A stretch of DNA of 45,143 nt from DASZZY01 sp036260395 (GTDB lineage: Bacteria > Actinomycetota > UBA4738 > CALAEC01), in the NCBI GenBank assembly GCA_036260395.1, contig DASZZY010000092.1, positions 1 to 45,143 of the forward strand, written 5' to 3'. Shown in pieces: positions 1 to 8,022 of the stretch. The notes under the pieces were generated by a model that was not told the DNA's origin, did not search any database, and was given only the letters and a program-made list of their open reading frames with translations. How positions within the stretch are numbered: position 1 is the first letter of the stretch; every line of letters begins with the position of its first letter. The position numbers and the translations under genes were made by a program.

Positions 1-17
1 GGGGGGGGGGGGGGGGG
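1..17. other. Homopolymer G run at window edge
   Basis: Seventeen consecutive G residues open the window, followed by ordinary coding-like sequence. A run of this kind at a sequence end is typical of two-colour sequencing chemistry or of an assembly edge. It lies inside the frame of the partial minus-strand gene, so the last few codons seen there should not be trusted. Confidence 0.6.
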
Positions 18-359
18 CCGCCGCGCGGACGGGTACGCCGCCCGCGCCTGGAACGGGTATTCGGGAACGCCGCAGACCCGGCCCTCGGACAGGGTGCACA
101 GGATCGTCCCCAGCTCGGCGGCCTCGGGGTCCCACAGGAACGACCCCAGGGCCTCGGTGGAGGGTCCCGGCTCCAGCCGCGCCTCGGTGTACGGGACGGA
201 GAGGTTCAGGATGGGGACCGGGAACAGCCCCTCGTGGTCGTAGAAGCCGTGGATCGCGGCGGTCGACGCCTGGGCCCGGTACAGGACCTGGTCCTGCTGG
301 GCCGACGCGGGCGACCACACGGCGAGCGCCAACGCCACGGCGAGCGCCGCACATCTCAC
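1..359 (-). CDS. Secreted protein of unknown function, 3' end missing
   Basis: I do not recognise the family. The gene starts at GTG 359-357, overlapping the TGA of livF in a GTGA junction, so it is probably translationally coupled as the last visible gene of the ABC-transporter operon. The first 20 or so residues are a clear signal peptide: an Arg, then an Ala/Leu/Val core, ending SPASAQQ, with likely cleavage after ASA. The mature part begins with a helix-like stretch and contains VPILNLSVPY and two Cys (ILCTLSEGRVCGVP) that could form a disulfide outside the cytoplasm. The frame is open to the window edge, where it runs into the G homopolymer. Function is unknown; a role linked to transport is inferred only from position. 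Confidence 0.6.
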   Translation of the reverse strand, partial: MRCAALAVALALAVWSPASAQQDQVLYRAQASTAAIHGFYDHEGLFPVPILNLSVPYTEARLEPGPSTEALGSFLWDPEAAELGTILCTLSEGRVCGVPEYPFQARAAYPSARRPPPPP

Positions 360-1048
360 CGGCGGCCCCCCAGGTACGCCCGCTCCAGCGCGTCGCGGGC
401 GGCCGCCTCGCGCGGCTCGCCGGCGAACGCCACCTCGCCGCGGCGCAGGACGTAGACCAGGTCCGCCAGCTCCAGGGCCCGGCCGACGTACTGCTCGACG
501 AGGACGACGGTCCTCCCGGCCCGCTTCAGCGCCGCGACCGCGGCGAAGATCTCTTCGACGAGCCGCGGCGCCAGGGCCAGCGACGGCTCGTCGAGCAGGA
601 CCACCCGGGCCTCGGTCAGCAAGCACCGGGCCAGCGCCAGCATCTGCTGCTCGCCGCCGGAGAGCGTGCCGGCCACCTGTGCCAGGCGCCCCGCCAGCGC
701 GGGGAAGACCTCCCGGACCCGCTCGGGCGGCCGGCGGGTGGCCAGGCGGAGGTTCTCGGCCACGGTCAGCGCCGGGAACGTCCCCCGGCTCTCGGGGACC
801 AGCGTCAGCCCCAGGCGGGCGATCCGGTGAGCGGGCAGGCCGGTGACGTCCGTCCCGCCGAGCAGGACGCGCCCGCGCTCCGGCGGGTGCAGGCCCGACA
901 GCACCCGGAGGAGCGTTGACTTCCCGGCCCCGTTGGCGCCGACGACGGCGACGGCCGCGCCCGAAGGCACCTCCACCGTCACCCCCTGGAGCGCCCGGAC
1001 GCCGTCGTAGGAGGCCCACAGGTCATGCCCCGCGAGCAGTGCCGGCAT
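356..1048 (-). CDS. livF: Branched-chain amino-acid type ABC transporter, ATPase LivF
   Basis: This is the second of the two cytoplasmic ATPases that power a LivFGHMK-type importer for hydrophobic amino acids, amides, urea or similar ligands. The 230-residue protein has the usual LivF length. Walker A is GANGAGKS (37-44), the ABC signature LSGGEQQ starts near 129, and Walker B is VVLLDEPS (149-156), followed by a conserved EQ (VLVEQ) and the C-terminal LERAYLG typical of LivF. Its start lies inside the 3' end of livG (26-nt overlap), and the next gene begins on its stop codon, so all are read as one operon. The family is certain; the transported substrate is not shown by the sequence. Confidence 0.93.
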   Translation of the reverse strand: MPALLAGHDLWASYDGVRALQGVTVEVPSGAAVAVVGANGAGKSTLLRVLSGLHPPERGRVLLGGTDVTGLPAHRIARLGLTLVPESRGTFPALTVAENLRLATRRPPERVREVFPALAGRLAQVAGTLSGGEQQMLALARCLLTEARVVLLDEPSLALAPRLVEEIFAAVAALKRAGRTVVLVEQYVGRALELADLVYVLRRGEVAFAGEPREAAARDALERAYLGGRR

Positions 1049-1802
1049 CCACCACCTCCCCCAGGTAGGCCGCCTGCACCGCCGGGTCGTCGCGGACCTC
1101 GGCCGGTGAGCCCTCCGCGATCAGGCGGCCGAAGTCCATCACCGCGATGCGCTGGCAGAGATCCATCACCACGCGCAGGTCGTGCTCGACCAGGAGCACC
1201 GCCGGGCCCTCCGGCCCACCGACCTCTCGCAGGACGTCGGCCAGCCGCTGGGTCTCGGCCTCGTCCAGGCCGCCGGCCGGCTCGTCGAGGAGCAGGAGCC
1301 GCGGGCCCGTGCACAGCGCGCGCCCGATCTCCACCAGCCGCCCCAGGCCGGTCGGGACGTGGTCCGCCAGGCGGTCGAGCACGGCCTCGATGCCGAGCCG
1401 GGCCGCCACCTCCCTGGCCAGGGCCTCGGCCTGGCCGCGGCGGGTCCGGCCGGCCAGGTCGACGATGAACGCCGCCTCCCCGAAGCGGGCCTCCGCGGCG
1501 ACCAGCAGGTTCTCGAACACCGTGAGCTTGCGGAACAGCTCGAGGCGTTGGAACGTCCGGCCGATCCCCGCCATCGCCCGCCGCTCGGGCTCCCAGTCGG
1601 TCACGTCGTGGCCGCCGAAGCGGACCCGGCCCTCGTGGGGAATGACCTGGCCGCCCACGGCGCCCAGCAGCGTGGTCTTCCCCGCCCCGTTCGGGCCGAT
1701 CAGCCCGACGGTCTCGCCCTCGTCCACCGCGAGCGACACCGCGTCGACCGCCACCAGCCCGCCGAAGCGCACCGTCACCTCACGCGCCTCGAGCAGCGCC
1801 AC
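1023..1802 (-). CDS. livG: Branched-chain amino-acid type ABC transporter, ATPase LivG
   Basis: This is the partner ATPase to LivF in the same importer. Residues 36-43 form Walker A (GPNGAGKT); the Walker B region reads LLLLDEPAGGLD and is followed by LVEHD with the switch histidine. RTFQRLELF after the Q-loop and the C-terminal VQAAYLG are LivG hallmarks. The signature region reads TGLGRLVEIGR, whereas LivG proteins usually have a YGxQR form, so the glutamine position is altered. The start overlaps the 3' end of the fused permease by 23 nt. At 259 residues the length is normal. Substrate class is inferred from family only. Confidence 0.92.
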   Translation of the reverse strand: MALLEAREVTVRFGGLVAVDAVSLAVDEGETVGLIGPNGAGKTTLLGAVGGQVIPHEGRVRFGGHDVTDWEPERRAMAGIGRTFQRLELFRKLTVFENLLVAAEARFGEAAFIVDLAGRTRRGQAEALAREVAARLGIEAVLDRLADHVPTGLGRLVEIGRALCTGPRLLLLDEPAGGLDEAETQRLADVLREVGGPEGPAVLLVEHDLRVVMDLCQRIAVMDFGRLIAEGSPAEVRDDPAVQAAYLGEVVDAGTARGA

Positions 1803-3696
1803 GGATCACCTCCCCGTCGTGCACCGCCGCCGCCCGTCCCAGCGTCGAGCCGAGGCGCGAGAGCGCGGTCGGTGCCGAGAGAACGAGCCCGGCCAGGCCG
1901 CGCTCGTGGCGGGCGAGCGCCATGGCGCCCGCGCCGAATGCCAGCTGCGACCACGGGCCGGCCGCAGAGCCGCCGAGCCCCCAGATGGCGGCGGCGGCCA
2001 CCGCCCCCCACGGGGACCCCAGCCCGCCGATGACGGCCACCGACAGCCAGACCAGCGACAGCAGCGGGTGGAAGTCGAGGAACGTCACCCGGCCCTGGAG
2101 ACCTCCCAGCGACGCCCCCGCCAGGCCGGCCATGAACGCCGACAGCGAGAACACCGCCAGCCGGTACAGCGGGAGGCTGACGCCGATGGCCCGGGCGGCC
2201 ACCTCGCTGTCGCGGATCGCGCCGAGGACGCGCCCCGTCGGGCTGCGGTGCAGGTTCCGGGCCCCCGCGACGACGAGCGCGGCGACCGCCAGGAGCACGT
2301 AGTAGTACGCGTGGTCCGAGGCCGCCCACGACGGCCGCGAGACCGCCATCCCGGTGGTGCCCCCGGTGAGCTGGGACTCGAACAGCTTGGCCACCACGAG
2401 GCCGAAGCCGAACGTGATGAGCGCCACGTGGAGGCCCTGCAGGCGGATCGCCGGGAGGGCCACGAACACCGCCACGGGGACCGCGGCCAGGCCGCCGGCC
2501 ACCAGCGCCACGACGAACGGGACGCCAGCCGCGGTGAGCGCGGCGGCGACGAACGCCCCGGTGCCGGCGAACGCGGTGTGCGCCAGCGAGATCTGGCCAG
2601 AGAGCCCGGCCAGGACCACCAGCCCGGCGAATACCCCGGTCATGGCCAGACCGCGCTCGACGCGGAGGAGCCACACGCCGTCGAGGAACGGCCCCGTCGC
2701 GGCCAGCAGGAGGACGGCCCCCGCCCCGACCGTCCAGCTCCACCGCCCGCGGGACCGCGGCGCCGACGGCGGCGGCGCGGACGGCTCTGCGGCCTGGGCC
2801 CGGACCCACCGGCCGAGCCCGGAGCGCGGGAGCAGGGCCGCCACGGCGAGCAGCGCGAAGATCAGCGCGAACGGGACCGCCGGACGGATGGCCAGGCAGA
2901 TCTCGCACCCGGCCGGCACGTAGGCGCTGGCCGCCTCCTCAGCGACCGCCACGACGAGCGCGCCGGCCAGGGCGAGGGGCAGGCTCCGGAGGCGGCCGAA
3001 CAGCGCCGCGGCGAACGCCTGGATGACGAACAGCGTCAGGATGAACGTGTCGAGCCCGAGGACCGGCGAGAGCAGGATGCCCGCGACCGCGGCGGCGGCG
3101 AACCCCAGGGTCCACGCCGCCGCCGAGACCAGGCCGGTGTTGACGCCGACCAGCTCCGCCAGCTCCGGCCGGTCCACCGCGGCCCGGACCCGGAGCCCGA
3201 ACGGCGTCCACCGCACGATCGCCCCGATCGCGCCCAGCGTCAGCAGGCTGACCGCCGCGATGCCCAGCTGGTCAAACCCGAGGTGGACCGCGCCGAACAC
3301 CCGGACGCTGCCCTCGGGGAAGATGGGGGCCAGGAACCGCGACTCGGTCCCCCAGATGAGCGCCACCGCGCCCTGGAGGGCCACCAGCAGCCCGACGGTC
3401 ACCACCACCTTCACGGAGGTGGCGGCGTCCCGGAGCGGCCGGAACACCAGCCGCTCGAGCAGGACGCCGAGCAGCGGCGCGAAGCCGAGCACCACGAGCG
3501 CCGCGGCCCACGGCGTCGGCATTCCCCACCGCACGCGGGCGTGCCAGAACAGGTAGGCGCTGAACATCGCCACCGCCCCGTGCGCGAAGTTGAACACCCG
3601 GGAGGTGCGGTAGGTCAGGACCAGCCCGGCGGCCACGAGCGCGTAGACGGAGCCGACCGGCACGGCCACGATCAGGATCCCCAGGAGCCGGTCCAC
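1780..3696 (-). CDS. livHM: Fused LivH-LivM permease of branched-chain type ABC transporter
   Basis: One 638-residue polypeptide carries both membrane subunits that are separate proteins in the E. coli Liv system. Residues 1 to about 290 resemble LivH (early SVYALVAAGLVLTY, FNFAHGA, FRPLRD). A polar, Pro/Ser/Arg-rich linker follows around 300-318, and the rest resembles LivM, with GLSGQISLAHTAF and repeated hydrophobic helices. The start is GTG at 3696-3694, one base after the binding-protein stop. The product sits in the cytoplasmic membrane and forms the translocation path energised by LivG and LivF. Such fusions occur in actinobacteria. No frameshift is visible across the junction, so this is a true single reading frame. 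Confidence 0.92.
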   Translation of the reverse strand: MDRLLGILIVAVPVGSVYALVAAGLVLTYRTSRVFNFAHGAVAMFSAYLFWHARVRWGMPTPWAAALVVLGFAPLLGVLLERLVFRPLRDAATSVKVVVTVGLLVALQGAVALIWGTESRFLAPIFPEGSVRVFGAVHLGFDQLGIAAVSLLTLGAIGAIVRWTPFGLRVRAAVDRPELAELVGVNTGLVSAAAWTLGFAAAAVAGILLSPVLGLDTFILTLFVIQAFAAALFGRLRSLPLALAGALVVAVAEEAASAYVPAGCEICLAIRPAVPFALIFALLAVAALLPRSGLGRWVRAQAAEPSAPPPSAPRSRGRWSWTVGAGAVLLLAATGPFLDGVWLLRVERGLAMTGVFAGLVVLAGLSGQISLAHTAFAGTGAFVAAALTAAGVPFVVALVAGGLAAVPVAVFVALPAIRLQGLHVALITFGFGLVVAKLFESQLTGGTTGMAVSRPSWAASDHAYYYVLLAVAALVVAGARNLHRSPTGRVLGAIRDSEVAARAIGVSLPLYRLAVFSLSAFMAGLAGASLGGLQGRVTFLDFHPLLSLVWLSVAVIGGLGSPWGAVAAAAIWGLGGSAAGPWSQLAFGAGAMALARHERGLAGLVLSAPTALSRLGSTLGRAAAVHDGEVIRGAARGA

Positions 3697-3697
3697 G

Positions 3698-5167
3698 CTA
3701 GGGCCCCACCGGAGGACCGTCGTAGTCGCCGGTCCGGTAGAACTTCCCGCACTCCATCCCCCGCCCCTGGACGAACCCGCCCGCCTGGACCCTGATCAGG
3801 TAGTTGCAGTGGTAGATGAGCCGGTCCGAGGGGGTGTTCGGCCCCATGACGCCGTCGGCCGTCCAGTTCCGGACCGCGTCCATGGCCCGGTAGAACCGCT
3901 CCCGGGTCAGGTCCGGGCCGACCGCCCGGAGGACCTCCACGAACAGCTTCGCCGACAGCCACCCCTCGAGCCCGAAGGTCGACGGGCGGCACGACGGGCA
4001 GTACTGGCGGAGCGTCGAGACGTACAGGCTGACCTCGGCGTTCGGGTTGCTGAACGGCCGGTGGAACGACCGCATCCACACGTTGAGCTCGCGGATGCAG
4101 CCCGGCCCGACGCGCCGGATGAGCTCGGGGTCGTACGCGGAGATCTCGAGGTGGACGACCTTCGGGTGCCATTCTTGCTGGCACATGGCGCGGAGCAGCT
4201 TCACGTTGTTGTTGAGGTCCATCGAGGACCACACCGCGTCGACCTCCTCCCGCTGCATCTCCTGGACGTCGCCCGTGTAGCTGAACTGGGCCGGCGAGTG
4301 CTCGCCGAGGTACACGTCGTCGCGGCCGCCGAGCCCGAGGGTCCGCACGAGCGCGTCCGCCACGGCCAGCCCCTGGTCCTTGGAGATCTCGATGTCGAGG
4401 TAGTGGACGGCGGGTCGCCGGTAGCCGAAGCGGTCTCGCAGCCAGTCCCACTCCGTGCAGCACCCGTAGATCCCCCGCTTGAGCGAGCCCATCGGGGAGT
4501 AGTGGCTGTCGTCCTGGGAGCGGCAGTAGGACAGCGCGAACGTCCCGACATCCGGCATGCCCCTCGGCGGGCGCTCGTCCTGCATGAATCCGCACCCGCC
4601 CGAGTCGGCGGCCGACAGGCTCCCGAGCATCGCGAAGACCCGGTCGTCGCGGGCCAGGTGCTGGACGTTCTCCGCGTAGCGCTGGGCGTTGAGCCCGTCG
4701 TTGTGGAAGTGGAAGTCGAGGACCCGCCCGCACACGCCGCCCTGGCGGTTCACCATGTTGACGTACGCCTGGATGGCGTCCATCGCCGGCCGGAACTGCC
4801 CGGGGACCAGGCTCGACTCGGCGTAGCTGGCCCCGACCAGCACCCGCCGCCCGCTCACTCCGACGTCCGTCGCGCCGGGGTTCGAGGTGCAGCCGCCGCC
4901 ACCGTCCGATCCGTCCGCGGCTTGGCCACCGCCCGCGTCCTCGGCCGGGTCCCCGGTGCCCTGGCCGCCCGAGCGGCGCTCCCCGCCGGCCCCCGGGGAG
5001 CCGGCGACGTCCTCGGGCACCTCGGACGCGGCGCCTCCCAGCGTCTGGTCGGACGTGGCGGGCTCCGCGAGCAGGCGCCGGACCTCCTCGTCGGGGACGC
5101 GCGTGCCGCAGCCGGCGGCCAGCACGGCCAGGGCCACGGCGGCGGCGGCGGCCCGGCGCGGCGCCAT
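3698..5167 (-). CDS. Lipoprotein substrate-binding protein of the Liv-type transporter
   Basis: This extracytoplasmic binding protein (489 aa) captures the ligand for the adjacent permease. I start it at ATG 5167: the open frame extends further upstream, but only this start gives a lipoprotein signal (two Arg, an Ala/Val/Leu core, then LAAGC with Cys20). A low-complexity Gly/Asp/Ser/Glu-rich spacer follows to about residue 100, as in many Gram-positive lipoproteins, and then a periplasmic-binding-protein type I fold (RVLVGASYAESS, AYVNMVNRQGGVCGR, FAMLGSLSAAD). The mature protein is rich in Cys (GGCGF, YGCCTE, YCPSC, MECGK), more than usual for the family, and probably disulfide-bonded. It is the first gene of the operon and lies downstream of an inverted-repeat operator candidate. 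The ligand cannot be read from the sequence. Confidence 0.85.
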   Translation of the reverse strand: MAPRRAAAAAVALAVLAAGCGTRVPDEEVRRLLAEPATSDQTLGGAASEVPEDVAGSPGAGGERRSGGQGTGDPAEDAGGGQAADGSDGGGGCTSNPGATDVGVSGRRVLVGASYAESSLVPGQFRPAMDAIQAYVNMVNRQGGVCGRVLDFHFHNDGLNAQRYAENVQHLARDDRVFAMLGSLSAADSGGCGFMQDERPPRGMPDVGTFALSYCRSQDDSHYSPMGSLKRGIYGCCTEWDWLRDRFGYRRPAVHYLDIEISKDQGLAVADALVRTLGLGGRDDVYLGEHSPAQFSYTGDVQEMQREEVDAVWSSMDLNNNVKLLRAMCQQEWHPKVVHLEISAYDPELIRRVGPGCIRELNVWMRSFHRPFSNPNAEVSLYVSTLRQYCPSCRPSTFGLEGWLSAKLFVEVLRAVGPDLTRERFYRAMDAVRNWTADGVMGPNTPSDRLIYHCNYLIRVQAGGFVQGRGMECGKFYRTGDYDGPPVGP

Positions 5168-5180
5168 GGACAAACTTGGT

Positions 5181-5199
5181 GACCGTCCGGTCGGACCGG
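5181..5199. promoter_or_regulatory. Overlapping inverted repeats, candidate TetR-type operator
   Basis: Two overlapping palindromes lie 14-32 bp upstream of the binding-protein start: GACCG-tc-CGGTC (5181-5192) and CCGGTC-g-GACCGG (5187-5199, perfect). They fall in the short gap between the MerR-TetR regulator gene and the transporter operon it precedes. Position, symmetry and the ACCG/CGGT half-sites fit operators of TetR regulators in actinobacteria. Binding by the neighbouring regulator is inferred. Confidence 0.5.
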
Positions 5200-5250
5200 T
5201 TGTTCGTCCCGGCGCGCGGCGGTCCCCTGGCTGCCTCATGCTCGATGCCC

Positions 5251-6033
5251 CTAGGTCGCGGTCGTCTCGGCCGGGTCGAGATCGGTCACCAGCACGGCGG
5301 CCGCCCGGGCCAGGGCCTCGCCGAGGACGGCGGGCCCCGCGCGGCCCGCGATCCGGTCGGGCGGGCCGTCCCGGCCGAGGGCCGCGCTCAGCGCCAGAAC
5401 GACGTCGTGGGCGGCTCGCGCGTAGCCCGGCCGTCCGTGCATCGCGCGGGCCCACAGCTCGAGGAACAGCGGCAGCCGCCGGGCGAGGGACGGCGCCTCG
5501 GTGGCCGGCGATCCGGAGGGAAGCCCGCGCCCGACCTCGGCGGTGACCTCGTCGGCCGCGGCTCGGGCGGCCGCGAAGAACAGCTCCTCCTTGGAGGAGA
5601 AGTGGCGGTAGAACGACCCCTTGGCCAGCCCGGCGGCCCGGGAGAGCTCGTCCACGGCGACCTCCGCGTACCCGCGGCGGGAGAAGGCCTCGACCGCGGC
5701 CTCCACCAGGCGCGCGCGGGCCCGGGCGCCGGGGTCGGCCTCCAGTCGGCGGCCCACCACGCGGTCCCACATCTCGGGGCGAAAGGCGTCGGCGCGCTCG
5801 AGCTCGACGAGCTCGGGGAGCACCTCGGCGATCGCCCGGAGCGACAACCCCCGGCGATGCCGGAGCAGCCGGATGAGCCGCAGGCGCTGGACGTGCCGGT
5901 CGTCGTACAGGAAGCGGTTGCGGGCCACGCGATGCGGCGCCGGGAGCAGCCCCAGCCGCAGGTAGTGGTGCACGGTCGCGGGCGGCGTCCCGGTGCGCGC
6001 CCGCACCTCCGACATCGTCAGGGGACGGCCCAT
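5251..6033 (-). CDS. Transcriptional regulator with MerR-type and TetR-type DNA-binding domains
   Basis: This 260-residue protein joins two helix-turn-helix modules. Residues 5-75 look like a MerR N-terminal domain (TMSEVRARTGTPPATVHHYL, then RLGLLPAP, with YDDRHVQRLRLIRLL). Residues 105-152 are a textbook TetR domain (ARLVEAAVEAFSRRGY, VDELSRAAGLAKGSFYRHF, SSKEEL), followed by a ligand-binding helical part that is short for TetR. TetR proteins usually repress and respond to a small molecule; the MerR half usually binds distorted promoters. It lies directly upstream of the Liv-type transporter on the same strand, with an inverted repeat between, so it probably controls that operon. It is divergent from degV with only 43 nt between the starts. 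ATG 6033 is used; Met7 is an alternative. Confidence 0.85.
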   Translation of the reverse strand: MGRPLTMSEVRARTGTPPATVHHYLRLGLLPAPHRVARNRFLYDDRHVQRLRLIRLLRHRRGLSLRAIAEVLPELVELERADAFRPEMWDRVVGRRLEADPGARARARLVEAAVEAFSRRGYAEVAVDELSRAAGLAKGSFYRHFSSKEELFFAAARAAADEVTAEVGRGLPSGSPATEAPSLARRLPLFLELWARAMHGRPGYARAAHDVVLALSAALGRDGPPDRIAGRAGPAVLGEALARAAAVLVTDLDPAETTAT

Positions 6034-6076
6034 GGGGCGATCAGCATCATGTCATAGAATCGCGCCCGGAGCGCTC

Positions 6077-6895
6077 GTGCCCAAGACCGCAGTCGTCACC
6101 GACTCCAGCGCATGCCTTCCTCCCGAGCTCGCCGATCGGCTGGGGATAGCCGTGGTGCCCATCACCATCCATCTGCCGGACGGGGACCTGGCCGACGGGA
6201 TGCCAGAGGCGCCGTCCGCCGTCTACTCGGCGCTCCGCGCCGGAGCGGCCGCGAAGTCCAGCGCGCCGACCCCGGCGGAGTATCTGGCCGCGGTCGAGGA
6301 CCGCGGCGCCGACGGGGTCCTCATCGTGACCCCCGCCACGGAGTTCACCGGCATGTCGCGGAGCGCGGCGGTGGCCGCGAAGGTCGCCGGCCGCCGGGTC
6401 GCCGTGCTGGATTCCCGGACGGCGGCCGCGGCGCAGGGGCTCGTCGTCCTGTCCGCGGCACAGGCCGCCGCCGAGGGCGCCGGCTTCGACGAGGTCCTGC
6501 GGGTGGGCGAGTCGGCCGTCCGGCGGGCCGAGCTGGTGGCCGCGCTCGACGGGCTCGACCACATCACGAGGAGCGGGAGGGTCCCGCCGATGGCCCTGGG
6601 GCTGGCCCGGCGCCTCGGCGTCCGGCCGGTGTTCCGGTTCAGCGGCGGGCAGGCCGTGCGGGTCGGCGTCCCGCGCTCGGAGGAGGCGTCGTTCCGGCGG
6701 ATCCGCGCGGAATGGGCCGGCCGGGGCGGCCCGGGGGCCGAACGGACCGCGGTGTTCCACGCCGCGGCCTCCGGTCGGGGAGAGCGCCTGGCGGCGGTCC
6801 TGGAAACCGACGCGGTCCGCATGGAGTTCGGCCCCTCGATGGGCATCCACACGGGTCCCGGGCTGGTCGGCGTGGCCTGGCTCAGAGCCGGCTGA
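6077..6895 (+). CDS. DegV family fatty-acid-binding protein
   Basis: DegV proteins bind a fatty acid in a buried pocket; in some Gram-positives they present fatty acids to a kinase for membrane lipid synthesis. The start GTG 6077 is chosen because it places the conserved N-terminal strand VPKTAVVTDSSACLP at residue 1; the longer open frame upstream has no family-like sequence. The 272 residues match the usual length. Also visible are ITRSGRVPPMA in the middle and GPSMGIHTGPG near the C-terminus, where the family has the loop next to the lipid carboxylate. A TAGAAT hexamer (6055-6060) lies 16 nt upstream. It is divergent from the MerR-TetR gene. No partner fatty-acid kinase gene is present nearby. 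Confidence 0.88.
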   Translation: MPKTAVVTDSSACLPPELADRLGIAVVPITIHLPDGDLADGMPEAPSAVYSALRAGAAAKSSAPTPAEYLAAVEDRGADGVLIVTPATEFTGMSRSAAVAAKVAGRRVAVLDSRTAAAAQGLVVLSAAQAAAEGAGFDEVLRVGESAVRRAELVAALDGLDHITRSGRVPPMALGLARRLGVRPVFRFSGGQAVRVGVPRSEEASFRRIRAEWAGRGGPGAERTAVFHAAASGRGERLAAVLETDAVRMEFGPSMGIHTGPGLVGVAWLRAG

Positions 6896-6942
6896 GCGAA
6901 CCCGGCGCGAGTGCGCCCGACGAATCGGGGAATCACCCGTCC

Positions 6943-8022
6943 GTGACGCCGGTGCGGTGGCGCATCGTGGCGGCCGTCGTGGGCGTCGCGCTGGCGGCGT
7001 TGGGATGCGTCGGCGATCGGGCGGCGGGGCGGCGGCCGGCGCCGGAATCGCCGGCGGACGGCGTGTCGCCCGCCGCCTCGTGGGAGCGGATCGAGCCCGG
7101 CGGCCAGACGCGCTGCGCGCGCGGTGGGACGTACGCGTTCTGGGTGCGGCGCGGCTCGCCGGACCGCCTCCTCGTCTACTTCCAGGGCGGCGGGGCGTGC
7201 TTCGATCCGCGCACCTGCGCGCCCGGCTCCCCGTTCTTCGACGACTCCGTGGGGCCCGGGGACGCGCCGGGCCGGGCGTCGGGGATCCTGGACCTCGACG
7301 ACCCATGGAACCCGTTCCGCGGCCACACGATCGTCTTCATTCCGTCCTGCACCGGCGACGTCCACTGGGGCGACGCGCGGACGACGTACGGGTCGGGGCC
7401 GGGGCGGGTAACCATCGAGCACCGAGGCTTCGTCAACGCCTCGGCCGCGCTCGAGTGGGCGTACCGGAACGTCCTCCACCCCAGCTCGGTGATGGTGGCG
7501 GGGTGCAGCGCGGGGAGCGTCGGCTCGGCGGCGCACGTTCCGTTCGTCATCGAGCGGTACGCGGCGGCGCGGATCGGGCAGCTCGGTGACTCGCTGGCGT
7601 TCGTGTTCGACCGCCCGATCGACCTCGACGAGGGCTACCGGGTGGGCGCGAACCTCCCCGAGTGGGTACGTGGGCTCGTCGACCCGGAGAGGTTCAGGAT
7701 GGCGGACTGGTACGAGGAGCTCGCGAGGCGCTTCCCCGACGTGGCCTTCGCCCAGTTCAACTACGCCCGCGACCGGGTGCAGCGGCTGTTCTACCGGGCC
7801 ATCGGTGGCCGGGCCGGCGAGTTCCCATCGGCGCTGCGCCGGTCGCTCCGAGCGGTCCGCCGGGCAACGCCGAACGTCCACACGTACACGGCGCCCGGCG
7901 ACGAGCACTGCATCCTGGGCGAGGCCGGATTCTTCACGCTCGAGGTCGAGGGGGTGTCGCTGCGGCGGTGGGTGGCCGATCTGGCCGCCGGCCGGCGGGT
8001 CCCCGACGTCGGGAGGCGCTGA
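6943..8022 (+). CDS. Secreted pectinacetylesterase/Notum-family serine hydrolase
   Basis: The product (359 aa from GTG 6943; GTG 6952 is an alternative) is probably exported: residues 4-22 form a hydrophobic segment ending in LAALGC, a poor lipobox, so it may be lipid-anchored or simply secreted. The mature region carries the hallmarks of the pectinacetylesterase/Notum fold: VYFQGGGACFD with its oxyanion-type glycines, the nucleophile-elbow motif GCSAGS, and a late GDEHCIL containing the likely catalytic His. Several Cys pairs are consistent with an extracytoplasmic protein. The family removes O-acyl groups from polysaccharides or proteins; the substrate here is unknown. Its 3' end overlaps the opposite-strand CPBP gene by 89 nt, which is unusual. 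Confidence 0.82.
   Translation: MTPVRWRIVAAVVGVALAALGCVGDRAAGRRPAPESPADGVSPAASWERIEPGGQTRCARGGTYAFWVRRGSPDRLLVYFQGGGACFDPRTCAPGSPFFDDSVGPGDAPGRASGILDLDDPWNPFRGHTIVFIPSCTGDVHWGDARTTYGSGPGRVTIEHRGFVNASAALEWAYRNVLHPSSVMVAGCSAGSVGSAAHVPFVIERYAAARIGQLGDSLAFVFDRPIDLDEGYRVGANLPEWVRGLVDPERFRMADWYEELARRFPDVAFAQFNYARDRVQRLFYRAIGGRAGEFPSALRRSLRAVRRATPNVHTYTAPGDEHCILGEAGFFTLEVEGVSLRRWVADLAAGRRVPDVGRR

Noticed and set aside
1147..3795. Long open frame (882 codons) on the plus strand opposite the Liv transporter genes
   Set aside because: Arg/Pro/Gly-rich translation without any recognisable motif; it mirrors codon bias of the strong minus-strand genes, a common effect at this GC content.
7200..7212. Lipobox in the pectinacetylesterase-like protein at the GGGACFD cysteine
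   Set aside because: That Cys is inside the hydrolase domain (VYFQGGGACFD), not at the end of a signal peptide.
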